From: Luscinia megarhynchos
Lineage: Eukaryota; Chordata; Aves; Passeriformes; Turdidae
Reading direction: 5' to 3'
DNA: 64,000 nt
Assembly (NCBI GenBank): GCA_034336665.1
Contig: CM067592.1
Span: forward strand, 54,798,473-54,862,472
The position numbers were made by a program, and so were the translations under genes. This document shows positions 44,685 through 55,580 of this stretch, one piece after another. The notes under the pieces were generated by a model. It did not search any database. It was not told the DNA's origin and saw only the letters and a list, made by a program, of their open reading frames with translations. Position 1 is the first letter of the stretch. Each line of letters begins with the position of its first letter.

Positions 44685-45107
44685 TGTGGGAGTCCAGAGT
44701 AGTCCTCTGGCCTCCTTGGGGGTCTCAAAACCCCCCTGGCGAGGGTCTCAAAGATCCCCAAGTGAGACCCTGGTGTCTCACGTGCTGAATTCAAACCCCT
44801 GGGCGAAATTACCAACATAGAGGGAATGGAAACAAGCTACCACAATTAATGAAGTGTAAATTAGGTTGTTAGAATGTAGATAAATAGACTTTTGGGAATG
44901 TTTGTGATAAGGGACACATGGCCAACATGAAGAATTTGGGGTGTGGATACCTCTTCCTCCTTCTTCTCTGTGTCATCCATGCTGGGTGACATGCTGGCAC
45001 TTTTAGATTGGGTGGGGTCAGTGCTGGACAGTTTAACGAGACTGTATTGTATTGGAAAATTGTTATAAACATTTAGCACGTAATGTAGACAATATAAGAT
45101 AAGCCCT
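44685..45107 (+). mobile_element. Truncated ERVK-type LTR at the duplicon edge
   Basis: It matches the first 423 bp of the solo LTR at 10182-10824 and stops just after the TATA region. The following sequence is unrelated, so its 3' half and second target duplication are gone. Confidence 0.85.
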
Positions 45108-46543
45108 ATGTGTTCTATGTAATAAGGATTATTTTACAGATATACTAAATTTCTAAGCAACGAAAATAGTTTTATTAAATAGTATCACTCAAGGGACTCT
45201 GGCCCAATTCTGATAGCTGTAGCATACCTCCAATCCAGGGGCAATCCCACTATTTAACTTCACCTGTTCTCATTATGAAGTTGTGGGAGTCTCTTCCCAA
45301 GTGATAAAGAACTGTGAATTTGTCTTTTTAAAATTTAACTGTATTAGTGAAGATAGTTATAACACTTTATGGGTCACTCTTGTGTTTTAAGCACAAATAT
45401 TGGTGACTTCATGTATTTGCTTGAGTGAGAAGATAATGTTATTTCCACAAATTTCAGTTTTTAGTAAATTATGTTTATTTAATCTACATCCTGATGTGCC
45501 AAATATTTGACAGAAAAAACTTGAACACCACTGAAAAGAAACCGTTTGAAAAGACTGCAAGAACAGAGAAAAAATAACTTAAAGAAAATGCAAAGGAAAC
45601 AAATAGATTCTTTGGCTGATTATTTTTTTCAAACAGCCATGAAGACTTAAAACATAAGTTGCATGGAATGGACTCCACTGCTTAAATCATGACTGGACTA
45701 TATAGATACCATACAGAGAATCAGCGAGAGATCATAAAGAGTTCATTGCTTATGTCAGTGTATTTAGAGTATCCTGCAGAGTATAATTTTATTGTGTGAA
45801 GAACAGAAAAACCAGTATTACAAATACATCGTTTTCCACAAAGCTGAAAAATTTCAGTTTCATGAACTGCTGCTACATGTGCAGAAGAGCACCTGGACAA
45901 GATTCTCTTGATTCCAGCTACACAGATTCAGAGTAAATTAGCTCCCACTGTGCCTTTTTCTAGGAATAATTTTTTCCCCCTTGCACATGCATTGGACAAA
46001 TATGCTCTCTCTAGGAGCTAGAATTATCTGTCTCACAAATAAAAAATCACAGATTTAATAACTTGCTAATGCAAAAGTAAATTAATTGGAAAAGGCTGCA
46101 GGATGACCTTACTTTACTTTGGCTTAATCTCCCACTCACTACAAAATTTATGTGAAAAAGGCTATGCTGTCTGATTTTCCAACATGGAAAAAAGTACAAA
46201 ACACTGTTCAAGAGTTTTAGAATCGATTGGTTACTGTAACGTTCTCAGGTCTTTAGTTGAATCTTACACCTAAGGAACACAGACCCTTGACACTCCTGTT
46301 TGGATCCAAATAAGTTATCCCAGCAAGTAAAAACTATGAATTTTTTTGTATATTACATCACTATTTGTGATTTGTCTTTGCAGTATGGAAGAAACCAAAT
46401 CAGATCTGTCATCCATAGTGATAACCTCCATCTTCCTGACTGCATGCTACTCCACTCTAACTCAGAAGTAAACAGAAACAGGATTATGTGAGCAGAGGCA
46501 CTGCTGCCAGTAGCTGCATATTCACAGTCATCAAGGGGAAAAC
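45108..46543. other. AT-rich intergenic sequence
   Basis: No gene, repeat or RNA is recognised. It is presumably single-copy DNA beyond the duplicon. Confidence 0.5.
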
Positions 46544-47112
46544 TGTCGGGGGTGAGGGCGGTCCCCAACAACACTTCTTACGGTTCTAATGATATTAGGG
46601 TTATGGTGGCAAAATAAAGAAGAGCAGTACGACGGCCAAAAACCAAACAGCAACCAGAGTAGGAGTCCAAGGTCGAAGACCAAGATGGAGAGAGGTCCGG
46701 GGTATTAATGTGGGGCAGGAAAAGGGCTGGAGTCGAGGTTAGGGCCAATGGGCATAGGGGAAAGTGGTGCGGAGGCGGAGTGAGGGGAGGCAGGGTCCAG
46801 TGGGGTAAGGTGGGTGGAACACTGCACCAAATGAAGGCCAATGGGAATGCAAAGAAGGAAGAATATTCTAGGGGCTGGGAGTGACACTGAAAAATGAGGG
46901 TCGGGAATATTTATAAGGCATTAGCATGGGCAGTCCCACAGCTCCTGGGTACAACAACTGGGATTGCCACAACTCTTGCCGAGATCTGCCGAGGCCTAGG
47001 GGTGGGGTACAGGTTTTCCTCCATAATGGTTGCGTGGCCTGGGACAGAGGCCAGGCTGACTCCCACAGAAAACCACAAGGATAAATTAGAATAAACGTGA
47101 GAGATGAGAGAG
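46544..47112 (+). mobile_element. Possible LTR or promoter block with CCAAT and TATA boxes
   Basis: A GC-rich island in AT-rich DNA begins TGTCGGGGGTGAGG. It has two GGCCAATGGG boxes (about 46742 and 46838), a TATTTATAAGG box at about 46908 and AATAAA at about 47090. That order fits an LTR or a compact Pol II promoter. I could not fix a CA end or a target duplication, and I do not recognise the family. Confidence 0.35.
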
Positions 47113-47301
47113 AAAGGGAATAATTTTATTTGAATTGAAAGGGGAAGAAGAAATGTGTACATTTCCAGGGAGAAATTCCAGAGGGGTCTCGGTGTGAGGA
47201 CACAAATATGTGAAAAGTTTTGAAAATGCTGAGATTGAAATATCCCACTATATGCACCCAACTTTACATCCTGTCCTAATGCAGATGTGATGCAGCCAAA
47301 A

Positions 47302-48375
47302 TCAGAGAATTATGGCATCATCAAGGTTGGAAAAGGCTTCCAAGATCATCAAGTTCAACCTTTGACCAAACACCACCATGTCAACTAAGCCATAGACCTG
47401 AATGCCACATTTCATCACTTCTTGACCACTTCCAGGGATGGTGACTTCACCACCTTCATGGGCAGTCCATTTTGATATTTGACCACCCCTTTCAGCAAAG
47501 AAATTCTTCCTGCTGCCCAGCCTGAACCTCCCATGGTACAGCTTGAGCCTGTGCCCTCCTGTTCTGTCACTGGCACCTGGGAGAAGAAGCTGACCCTACC
47601 CGGCTACAGCCTCCTTCCAGGCAGGTGTACAGAGCAGCAAGGTCTGCCCTGAGCCTCCCTTGCTTCAGGCTACACACCCTCAGCTCCCTCAGCTTCTTCT
47701 CACAGGGCTGGTGCTCCAGACCCTTTCCCAGCTCCAACACCCTTCTCTGGACTTGCTCCAGCCCCTCTTTCTTGCTGTGAGGGGCCTAAAACAGGACACA
47801 AGAACTGAAGGTGTCGCCTCACCAGTGCCAAGCAAAGTGGGACTGCCACTGCCCTGGTCCTGCTGGCCACAACTATTACCAATAGCAGCATAGATGCCAT
47901 TTGTCTTCTTGGCTGCCTGGGCACATCTGCTTCATGTTCATCCACGGCCAACCAGCACCTCTAGGTCATTTTCTTTCTTGCTTCCCACCCACTCTGTGCC
48001 CAGCCTGTAGCACTGCCTGGGACAGTGTTCAGTGTCAGCAAAGTTCAGGACCCTGCACTTTGCCCTGTAGGGCCAGTTGGCCTGAGCCCATCAATCCAGC
48101 CTGTCCAGATCCCTCTGCAGAGCCTTCCAGCCCTCCAGCAGATCAACACTTCTACCAAAACCTGTGTCATCTCCAAACTGCCTGAGGAAGAGCTCGAACC
48201 CCTCATCCAGACTACCGATGAAGATACTGAAGAGACCTGGCTCCAGCACTGAGTCACCAGAAACACCACCAGCACTTACTACCAGCTGGATGTAATTCCA
48301 TTCACTTCTACTCTCTGGGCCCAGCTATCCAGCCAGTTTTTAGTTCAGTGAACAGTGCACCTGTCCAATGAATGT
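47302..48375 (-). mobile_element. CR1 LINE fragment, antisense, 3' part
   Basis: It starts with AGAATTATGGCATCATCAAGGTTGGAAAAGG, the reverse complement of the CR1 tail. It continues through GTGCCCTCCTGTTCTGTCACTGGCACCTGGGAGAAGAAGCTGACCC and a CTCTGGGCCCAGCTATCCAGCCAGTTTTTA segment, all typical of CR1. Open frames inside it are shadows. Confidence 0.88.
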
Positions 48376-49659
48376 TTGGCTACGCAGAATTTTGGTGTGA
48401 ATCAAAATGGAAGAATTTACTTTACAGCCTTCCTTTTGCTCGCAGTTCAGGCTATCATATCTCGGTACCAGAACAGATATGAAGCACTGTAATAATTTAC
48501 TTTTCGTTGCTCAATTTGAATGAAGCAGTGTACCCAGCTTGTGGTCACTGATGTGGAATGAAATCCTATGCTGAATTACATTGTAAGGCTGAGTGCTTTC
48601 CTGTGCACACCCTTTACAAACCACAGTCAGCCACAGTTTTGCTTTATTTGTAACACAACTAGTATGAACTGTTTGTGAGTGATCGGGGTTCTAGTGAAAA
48701 AAACCCAACAAAACAAACAAAAAAACCTTGGGGGCAATTCAAGAGAAAAATAACCAACTTTATTCTGCATTTGCCTAAATACTTACAGAATATGCCTGCT
48801 GTGAAAACATGTGCTTAATTTATGGAACATTATTTTCTAAAAGCCTCTTCTGGGGGTAATGCACTTAAAAAAAATAATAGTAATTAAAAGCCAAAAGTAA
48901 ACAGACCCATACAAATGGTGTTCTTAAATTTTCTCTGCTTCTCTGAAACAAATCTCTGTTGACAAATGCTCAGCTACAATAATACAAGTAAGCCTGAATA
49001 AAATTGTCAGGTTTAGTATACTTATAGTAGGTATTTACCCATAGAATTCACACATAAAACACAGAATTTATCTCCTTATTTATTATATTGCAGTAATTTG
49101 GGGTGGGGTGGGAAGCAGTTTTATATGAAGTTTATTTCTTGAAAATCAAACCTGAGGTGACTTTAGTAACTAGTAATTAGAGTAAATAGCAAGAATAGAA
49201 AGATCAGGTGGCACTTTTCAGTAAGTTCAGGCCTTTTTAGAACCTGCAACATTTGACAGTCCTCAAAGACTTCAAAAAGGCAGAAATATCAGGGTCTGTA
49301 ATATTAGAAGCATGCATTGTTGACATGACAAAAAAGAATTGTATCTACACAGAATTATGCACACCTAGTGCACTTCTGTTCACATCACCCTTTTTAACAT
49401 CATGACTGTGCAAGCACAAGCATATTGAAGCATGGGGCAAAATATTTCTTCATCTGTACAATATTTGTCTAGTGATCAGTCCTTGTCAAATCAGGTTGGT
49501 ACACATACAAGACAGTAAAACCTGCTAGAATTTTTTCCTTTCCAAAAGCAAGGACAAGTTTGAACTTACACTGATTCTCTGCATTGTTGTGTTAAATAGT
49601 GCACCTGGCAATTAAATGAGTCAATTTATTCTAATAAGCTGCATGTAAACACAGCACAG
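48376..49659. other. AT-rich intergenic sequence
   Basis: Nothing recognised. A short AAACAAACAAAAAAAC run lies near 48705. Confidence 0.5.
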
Positions 49660-50562
49660 AGAGAAGCAGGTATGACATATCCTGAAGAGAAAGCAAGGCC
49701 TTTACCATCCAAAATCCTTTCACTTGAGACATGTGAGAAGGGACAGACTCCCAGCTTGCTACACCCTCTTTTCTGGCAGTTGTAGAGAGCAATGAGGTTT
49801 TCCCCAGTCCTTTTTTTCTCCAGGGTAAACAGCCCCAGCTCCCTCAGCAGCTGTTCACAAGACTCATGTCCAGACAGCAGCTCCATTGCCCTTCTCTGAA
49901 CTTGCTCCAGAGCTCCAATGTCCTTTTCAAGTGAGCAGCTCGGAAATGAAGACAGGAATCAAGGTGTGGCCTTACTAGTGCCAAGTACAGGGTCAGTCAG
50001 TGCCCTGGTCCTGTTGGCCACACTACTCTTGATACAGGCCAGGCTGTCATTGTCCTCCATAGCCACCAGGCTGGCTCATATGCTGCACATGAGACCTCCA
50101 GGTCTCTTTCTGCCAAGCAACTCTCAAGTTGATCCTTTCAGCTTGTAGCACTGTCGTGATCCAAGTGTAGGACCTGGCATTTGAGCTTGTTGAAACTCAT
50201 GGTCTTGGGCCACTGATCCAGCTTGCCCAGATCCCTCTGGAGAGTCTTCTCACCCTCACCAGATCAACACTACCCAACTTAGTGATATCTAGCAACCTGC
50301 TGAGGGGTTGTTCATGTCCAGCTTATTGATGAAGATTTTAAACAGGACTGGAACAATATTGTGCCCTGAGGAAGCTCACTAGAGACAGACCTCCAGCTGG
50401 TTTTAGCTGCATTCAGCATCAGTCTCTGGGCCCAGCTATCCAGTCAGCTTTTTAACCCATGAAGAAGTGCATGCATTCCCACCATGAGCACTTAGTTTCT
50501 CCAGGAGAATGGTGTTGAAAACTGTATCAGGAACTTTTCTAGGTAAAGTCTAGGTAAAGTAG
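49660..50562 (-). mobile_element. CR1 LINE fragment, antisense, left arm
   Basis: The minus strand reads the C-terminal part of CR1 ORF2 (LLRELGLFTLEKKRT, LIALYNCQKRGCSKLG). The plus strand shows CTTGTTGAAACTCATGG and CAGATCCCTCTGGAGAG-like CR1 segments. It is interrupted by the LTR at 50563 and resumes at 51289. Confidence 0.85.
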
Positions 50563-51288
50563 TGTCTAGGTTGCAATACAGGATGTGACCAAAAGTATGT
50601 ATTCTAACGTCATCTGTTGAAACCAGGTGGGGCAGTCATCTTTATCTCCATGGGAGATATTCTCTGCTAATGGGACATCTGTTAAAAACAGGTGGGGCAA
50701 TCATCTTTATCTTTTCCACAACCCATCCTTCCTCTAGGAAGATATTGTTTGTTAATGGTCCATTAAGTCCCACAGTATGACTGATAAAATTACATCATCC
50801 CACTGGGACATGCTCCAGCCAGGGGGAGGAGCCAAGCCTTTCCTATCTAGATAAAAACTGAAATTTTGGACAGCAAGTCATCCTTCTTTCCACTGGATTC
50901 CAGAGGAAAGCCAGACCTTTCCACATCATGCCTGGACCTTCAGAGGAAAACTGCACCCTTCTACAGGAGCACTGCTTCAGCTGAACCACATCTGTCACTG
51001 CAGGAGGACTGTAGCCACCATTTAATGGGACTGCTACCAACACCCTGACTGACAGGTAGTGTCAGTTTTATTCTGACTCTGGAAGTGTTTTTGGGATTGT
51101 TCTTTATAATGCTGTATTTATATTTGAATTTTCCTAGTAAATAACTGTTATTCCTGATTGCCATATCTTTGCCTGAGAGCTCCTTAATTTCAAAATTGTA
51201 ATAATTTGGAGGAAGGGGGTTTACATGCTCAGTTTTGAAGAGAGGATCTTGCCTTTCTTAGCAGACACATGCCTTTCAAACCAGGACA
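50563..51288 (+). mobile_element. Solo LTR, ERVL-type, inserted in CR1
   Basis: About 726 bp, from TGTCTAGGTTGC to TTCAAACCAGGACA. It is the same family as the LTRs at 1922-2639 and 10075-11404 but in the opposite orientation. TAGTAAATAACTGTTATTCC lies near its poly(A) region. CR1 sequence lies on both sides. The left end is uncertain by some bases and no clean target duplication was fixed. Confidence 0.8.
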
Positions 51289-51640
51289 AGATATCTCTAG
51301 GTAGGCATACTAGGATCATATCTAGGTTCACACATCCACAACCTTTCCATCACGCTCTGTGTCACTTTGTCTTAGAAGGAGATGGGATTGGTCAAGCAGG
51401 ACCTGCCTTGCATAAACCCATAAATAAGGGTTTTGGCTTTGCTTGAATTCCTGGCTGTTCTGTATGTGCTGCATGACAGCACTCAGGATAAACTTCTCAG
51501 TGACCTCCCCCAGCACTGCCATAAGTTTGAAAGGCCTGGATTGTCCTCCCAGCCCATCTTGTGAATGGGCATTAATCTGGTAATTTCTGGTCAACTGGGA
51601 CTTCTCCAGCTAACCAGAACTGCTGGTAAATTATTGAACA
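51289..51640 (-). mobile_element. CR1 LINE fragment, antisense, right arm
   Basis: It continues the element of 49660-50562: CACAACCTTTCCATCACGC, GTCAAGCAGGACCTGCCTTGCATAAACCCAT and TGACCTCCCCCAGCACTGCC are CR1 ORF2 in reverse complement. Confidence 0.82.
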
Positions 51641-54600
51641 TAATGTTAAAGTAGGGGAAAAAATTCACTGCTTTTTTATGAAACTACATTTTTTTCAATG
51701 GACTCCGTTGGAGATTATCACTGTGATTAAGTTCTCCTTTGTGACTCTGTGTCAATACAGAGAGGTTGAATGTAATGCTTACAAAGAAATGAAAATTTTA
51801 AATATACGTAATTAATAAAATATATGGGGTTATGTATGGATTATCCTCAGAAAACATTGAGTGGCAGAATTTACAATAGAAAGCAGATGAAATCTATTTT
51901 ATTACCCTGCTGCTCCTTACTGCTTATAATTAAGCAGTGAAATGTTCCCATGTTATTCAGTATAAGCTATTAGTCTTCAGGCAGGGATAAACTGGTGATA
52001 CTTTGTTTTCTCTTAAGATTATTATCTGAAAAGCAACCTAACATTGAAGAAGGCAGAAGTAGAAAGGCACTACATCTGATGGAAATCCTATGTTCCTTGC
52101 TATATCAGAATAAGTATATCCAAGAACATATGTGTGGAAATTTTCAAAAATGTTTGATTCCACATTGGAAGTAACTGGCCTGAAAAGCCCTGAAAGCTGA
52201 AGGGGAAATTGTTGTAAACTAATGTGAAAGCAGATTGAGGAACAGAATTTTATATGCTTTTCTTTATTGTGACAAAGACTCCCAGTTTTGACAGAACCCA
52301 TCAGTAACTCTGAACTAATACTATTTCCAGAATCTGAGCAGATGAAAAAATTATGGTCTTAGAAAATATATTAAAAAATAAAATTGAAAGGAACAACCAC
52401 TGCATTTAGCCTAATATTTTTTAGCCTATTTCGTTAAAGACATTCTCAATTTGTAATGAAAAATGGATACTGAACCTACTACAGTGTTGTACTAACACTA
52501 GTATAATAAATGAAGAAATATTGATGTGTCAAAATCCATGATCTCTGCTTGCTGACACTTATGCACTTACTAACCCACATTCCAATATATGTCTTTCGAC
52601 TGTTTACTCACAGGTAAGTTTAAGAGTGAGAAATGGTAGGATTTGACACTTTTTTCTTGTTAAAACCGTGATGATCCATGTCCTGAAATGATGATCCATG
52701 GCATGAAATGAAAGATAATCCTTGGTAATTGTTCAGAATGAGATATTATACCATACTGAGTCATTTCACTCAGTATTCAGAAGAGAAGTTCCCATTATGA
52801 GCTTCTTCCTTCTTGTATGTTAGCAAGTAGTCATTTCAATTCAGATTCTTTTCTGTATTTTAACCAGGTGAAAATTTCCATTGGGATTCTAAGCTTCAGG
52901 GGCAATATTGTTATTTTGGTTCTGTACTTTGGGCAGTACCGAAATACAGAAAAAACAAAACCTGACAATACGTCTCACTTATTAATTGCTTTCTGGGCAG
53001 AAACAGGCTTAAAAACATTATATTCACAGAGAAATCTTGTTCAGTCTTTACTGAAGGACCAGCTAATTCTGATCCTTCCTGTAATTTTGTGGATTTCTTT
53101 TGATGAATACGTAGGAATAGAAATGCTGCACAAGAGCATTATTTTTATTAGCATTTTTGGTCATGTTCTGTGTGTAAAATTGTATTTTTTATTCATTTTA
53201 TGTTGCCAAAATTTAATCTTAACTGGTTTGTGCCTTTTATTATGTATGTACTTATTGACAATGCAGAGTCAGGGATCAGCAGAAAGAATTTTAAATTAAT
53301 TAAAGAAGACTCCATGGAAGTATTCACTTAATGGTGGTAAAATCATTTTCAGCTGTATTCAATGTTATCTTAAAAATTACAAAGTAATAAATTTGGAGAG
53401 AAAGTAATTCTTATAATTTGTTGGTCTGTTAAACTGATAATACACTGGGAATCTGACTTGTAAGTGGCTTATTTTATGGTGCAGTGAACTGATGATTCTA
53501 GAATACTTAAAGCTGGCCCATAATTAATCATGCTGAAACTACTGCAGGGTTACAACTCTTGTAACTCAATTGTTAATTAAAATGAAGTATTTTTCTTTAC
53601 TTGCATGTTTACTACCATTGGCAAGAGGTCTTACCTGCCTTCACTTCTGAATGGCTCAATAGTTTTGGTAGGTCTCCTGTAATCTTAATGGACAATTCTG
53701 TACCTCTGTTAAAAAGAAAGGAATGAAGGGAAAGCTAAAATTTAGCATATTTTGAGCAATCCTGTAAAGAGATGCATATTTCTTTGTCCCTTGAATTGCT
53801 GAATTGTGTTAGGTGTTGACTCTTACTCTTGCCTGAAGTTATGTTTATTTCATGCATCTGCAAAGGATGGGTGAGAACCTGACCCTTGTCTACAACTTCG
53901 ACAGCTTGTTGTGAAATGTGCATCTTTTGGAAGATTTGTGAAAAATGAATGCACACTGTCGCAATTTGATTTGAAAGTTTATAAGGATTGTTTGCAAATG
54001 TGTTTGGTTTTTAGGCTTTGCAAAAGGAACCTTGTTGAAGGTATTTCTTTCAGGACTTCTTTGTCTGAAAGGATTGTGACAATTGAGTTCAGCAGTTTAA
54101 GTGTCTTTTTTCAGTCCAGCAGACTTGCATTTCCTTAGTTTGTTTCTTTGATTTGTTTCTTTTATAACTGTTGCCCCATGATGTAAGAGGAAGTGAAGTT
54201 ATCTAATTCCTTCCAGCTTAAACTGAACTACCAGAATTTCTCTTCATCATGTCACATCCATTAAAAAAAAAAAGTAAGGAAGAAAAAAGGAGAAAAAAAG
54301 GAAAAATAAAAAACTAAAAATGAAAGCTTTTATCCTTAATATTTTTAACACTCTTAATGCATTTTAATATTTTCCACTGCTCTTTAGAAATTCTGTCAGT
54401 ATACCTATAAATCTTGGTCCTAAAACACCTATGAGTGTAAGGATGTTACTATGGAGACACAAAAAATTGTCGGCTGTATGTTCAAGCTAATAATGCAGGT
54501 CCTGTAGGGTAAAAAATGTTTTAATCCTTTACTCGCTGTAGCATAAGCATTGCCATCAAGAAATTTCAGGCAAATCAACGTAAATATTTGATACATAAAA

Positions 54601-55254
54601 AAGAAAACTATCTGTTACTAAGGTGGGAGATTTTGGGCAAGTGACTCTGCAGTTCTGTAGTCTACATTACTATTACAGGTTCAGTGACACTTGTTTAGCT
54701 TTATGGATTCAATAATAGAATTAAACATTCAATAATAGAATTAATAGAGTAAAACAAATAAACCAGGAATATTTAGCTACTGAAGTTCTGTCCAGAGGTG
54801 GTGGTGTGCAATTTAGTACATAAAAATAAAAGTACAGAAAAGAAAAGCCAGTTGGGCAGTTACACAGATCTTTGTATTACTGTAATAACAACTGACACAA
54901 CCATTCATTCTTCAAGAAGGAGATATAACCCCTGTACATTTTGATATAAAATAGTAAATTGCTATTACTTCAGTGCTACAGATTTGTTTTTAGGTTTTGT
55001 GACACCAACAGTCCTTTTCACAAACACATATGTAGTAGTGGCAAGTCCCAGTTTTCAAAAACTTTTGAGGACATGTTAAGATAGCCTGCACTATTTTACA
55101 AATGTGTTTTAATTCAAGTATCTAATTTACAGACAAAAATAAAGCTTTTTTTCAAGAAGGCTATTTTGTACAACAAATTTGATCATTTTGATGTTGACTG
55201 TTGGAAACCCTGGACAAAGCACAGCTAGTAGTGTATGAGATCCACAGGGCTGAC
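51641..55254. other. AT-rich intergenic sequence
   Basis: No gene is recognised. A 20-bp near-perfect tandem duplication (ATGATCCATG-CNTGAAATG) lies at about 52672-52711 and an A-rich run at about 54264-54312. The open stretch 52817-53299 is hydrophobic but has no family resemblance. Confidence 0.5.
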
Positions 55255-55580
55255 CACTCCTTAAAACTGCCTGAAAGGAGGTTATAGCCAGGTGGGTGTC
55301 AGTCTCTGCTCCTGGGCAATGAGTGGCAGACAAGAAGACACAGTCCTAATCTCCCCCGGGGAGGTTTTAATTGCAGATTAGGAATTTCTTCACAGAAGGG
55401 GTCATTAGATATTGGAATGGACTGCTCAGCGAGGTGATGGAGTCACTGTCCCTGTTGATGTTTAAGGAAAGAGTAGATGTGGCACTCAGTGCCATAGTCT
55501 GGTTGACATGGTGGTGTCTGGTCACAGGTTTGGCTTGATCCCAGAGGTCTTTTCCAGCCTCACTGATTCTGTAATCTAAA
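55255..55580 (+). mobile_element. CR1 3' end fragment
   Basis: CTGCCTGAAAGGAGGTTATAGCCAGGTGGG, GGAATTTCTTCACAGAAGGGGTCATTAG, GTGGCACTCAGTGCCATAGTCTGGTTGACA and the AGAGGTCTTTTCCAGCCTCACTGATTCTGTAAT end are the CR1 3' region in plus orientation. Confidence 0.88.

Larger units (their letters stand above)
37250..45107 (+). repeat. Duplicon copy B (direct repeat of 3360-10606)
   Basis: Copy B is the second copy of the MROH-bearing block. It has the same order of features and scattered single-base changes and indels, concentrated in GC-rich introns. It has about 610 bp after the gene that copy A lacks. It ends inside the nested ERVK-type LTR, after which the sequence is unrelated to that following copy A. 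Confidence 0.92.

Noticed and set aside
52817..53299. 160-codon hydrophobic plus-strand frame
   Set aside because: It sits in AT-rich intergenic DNA, where Phe/Leu/Ile codons are expected by composition. No family resemblance or repeated structure was seen.
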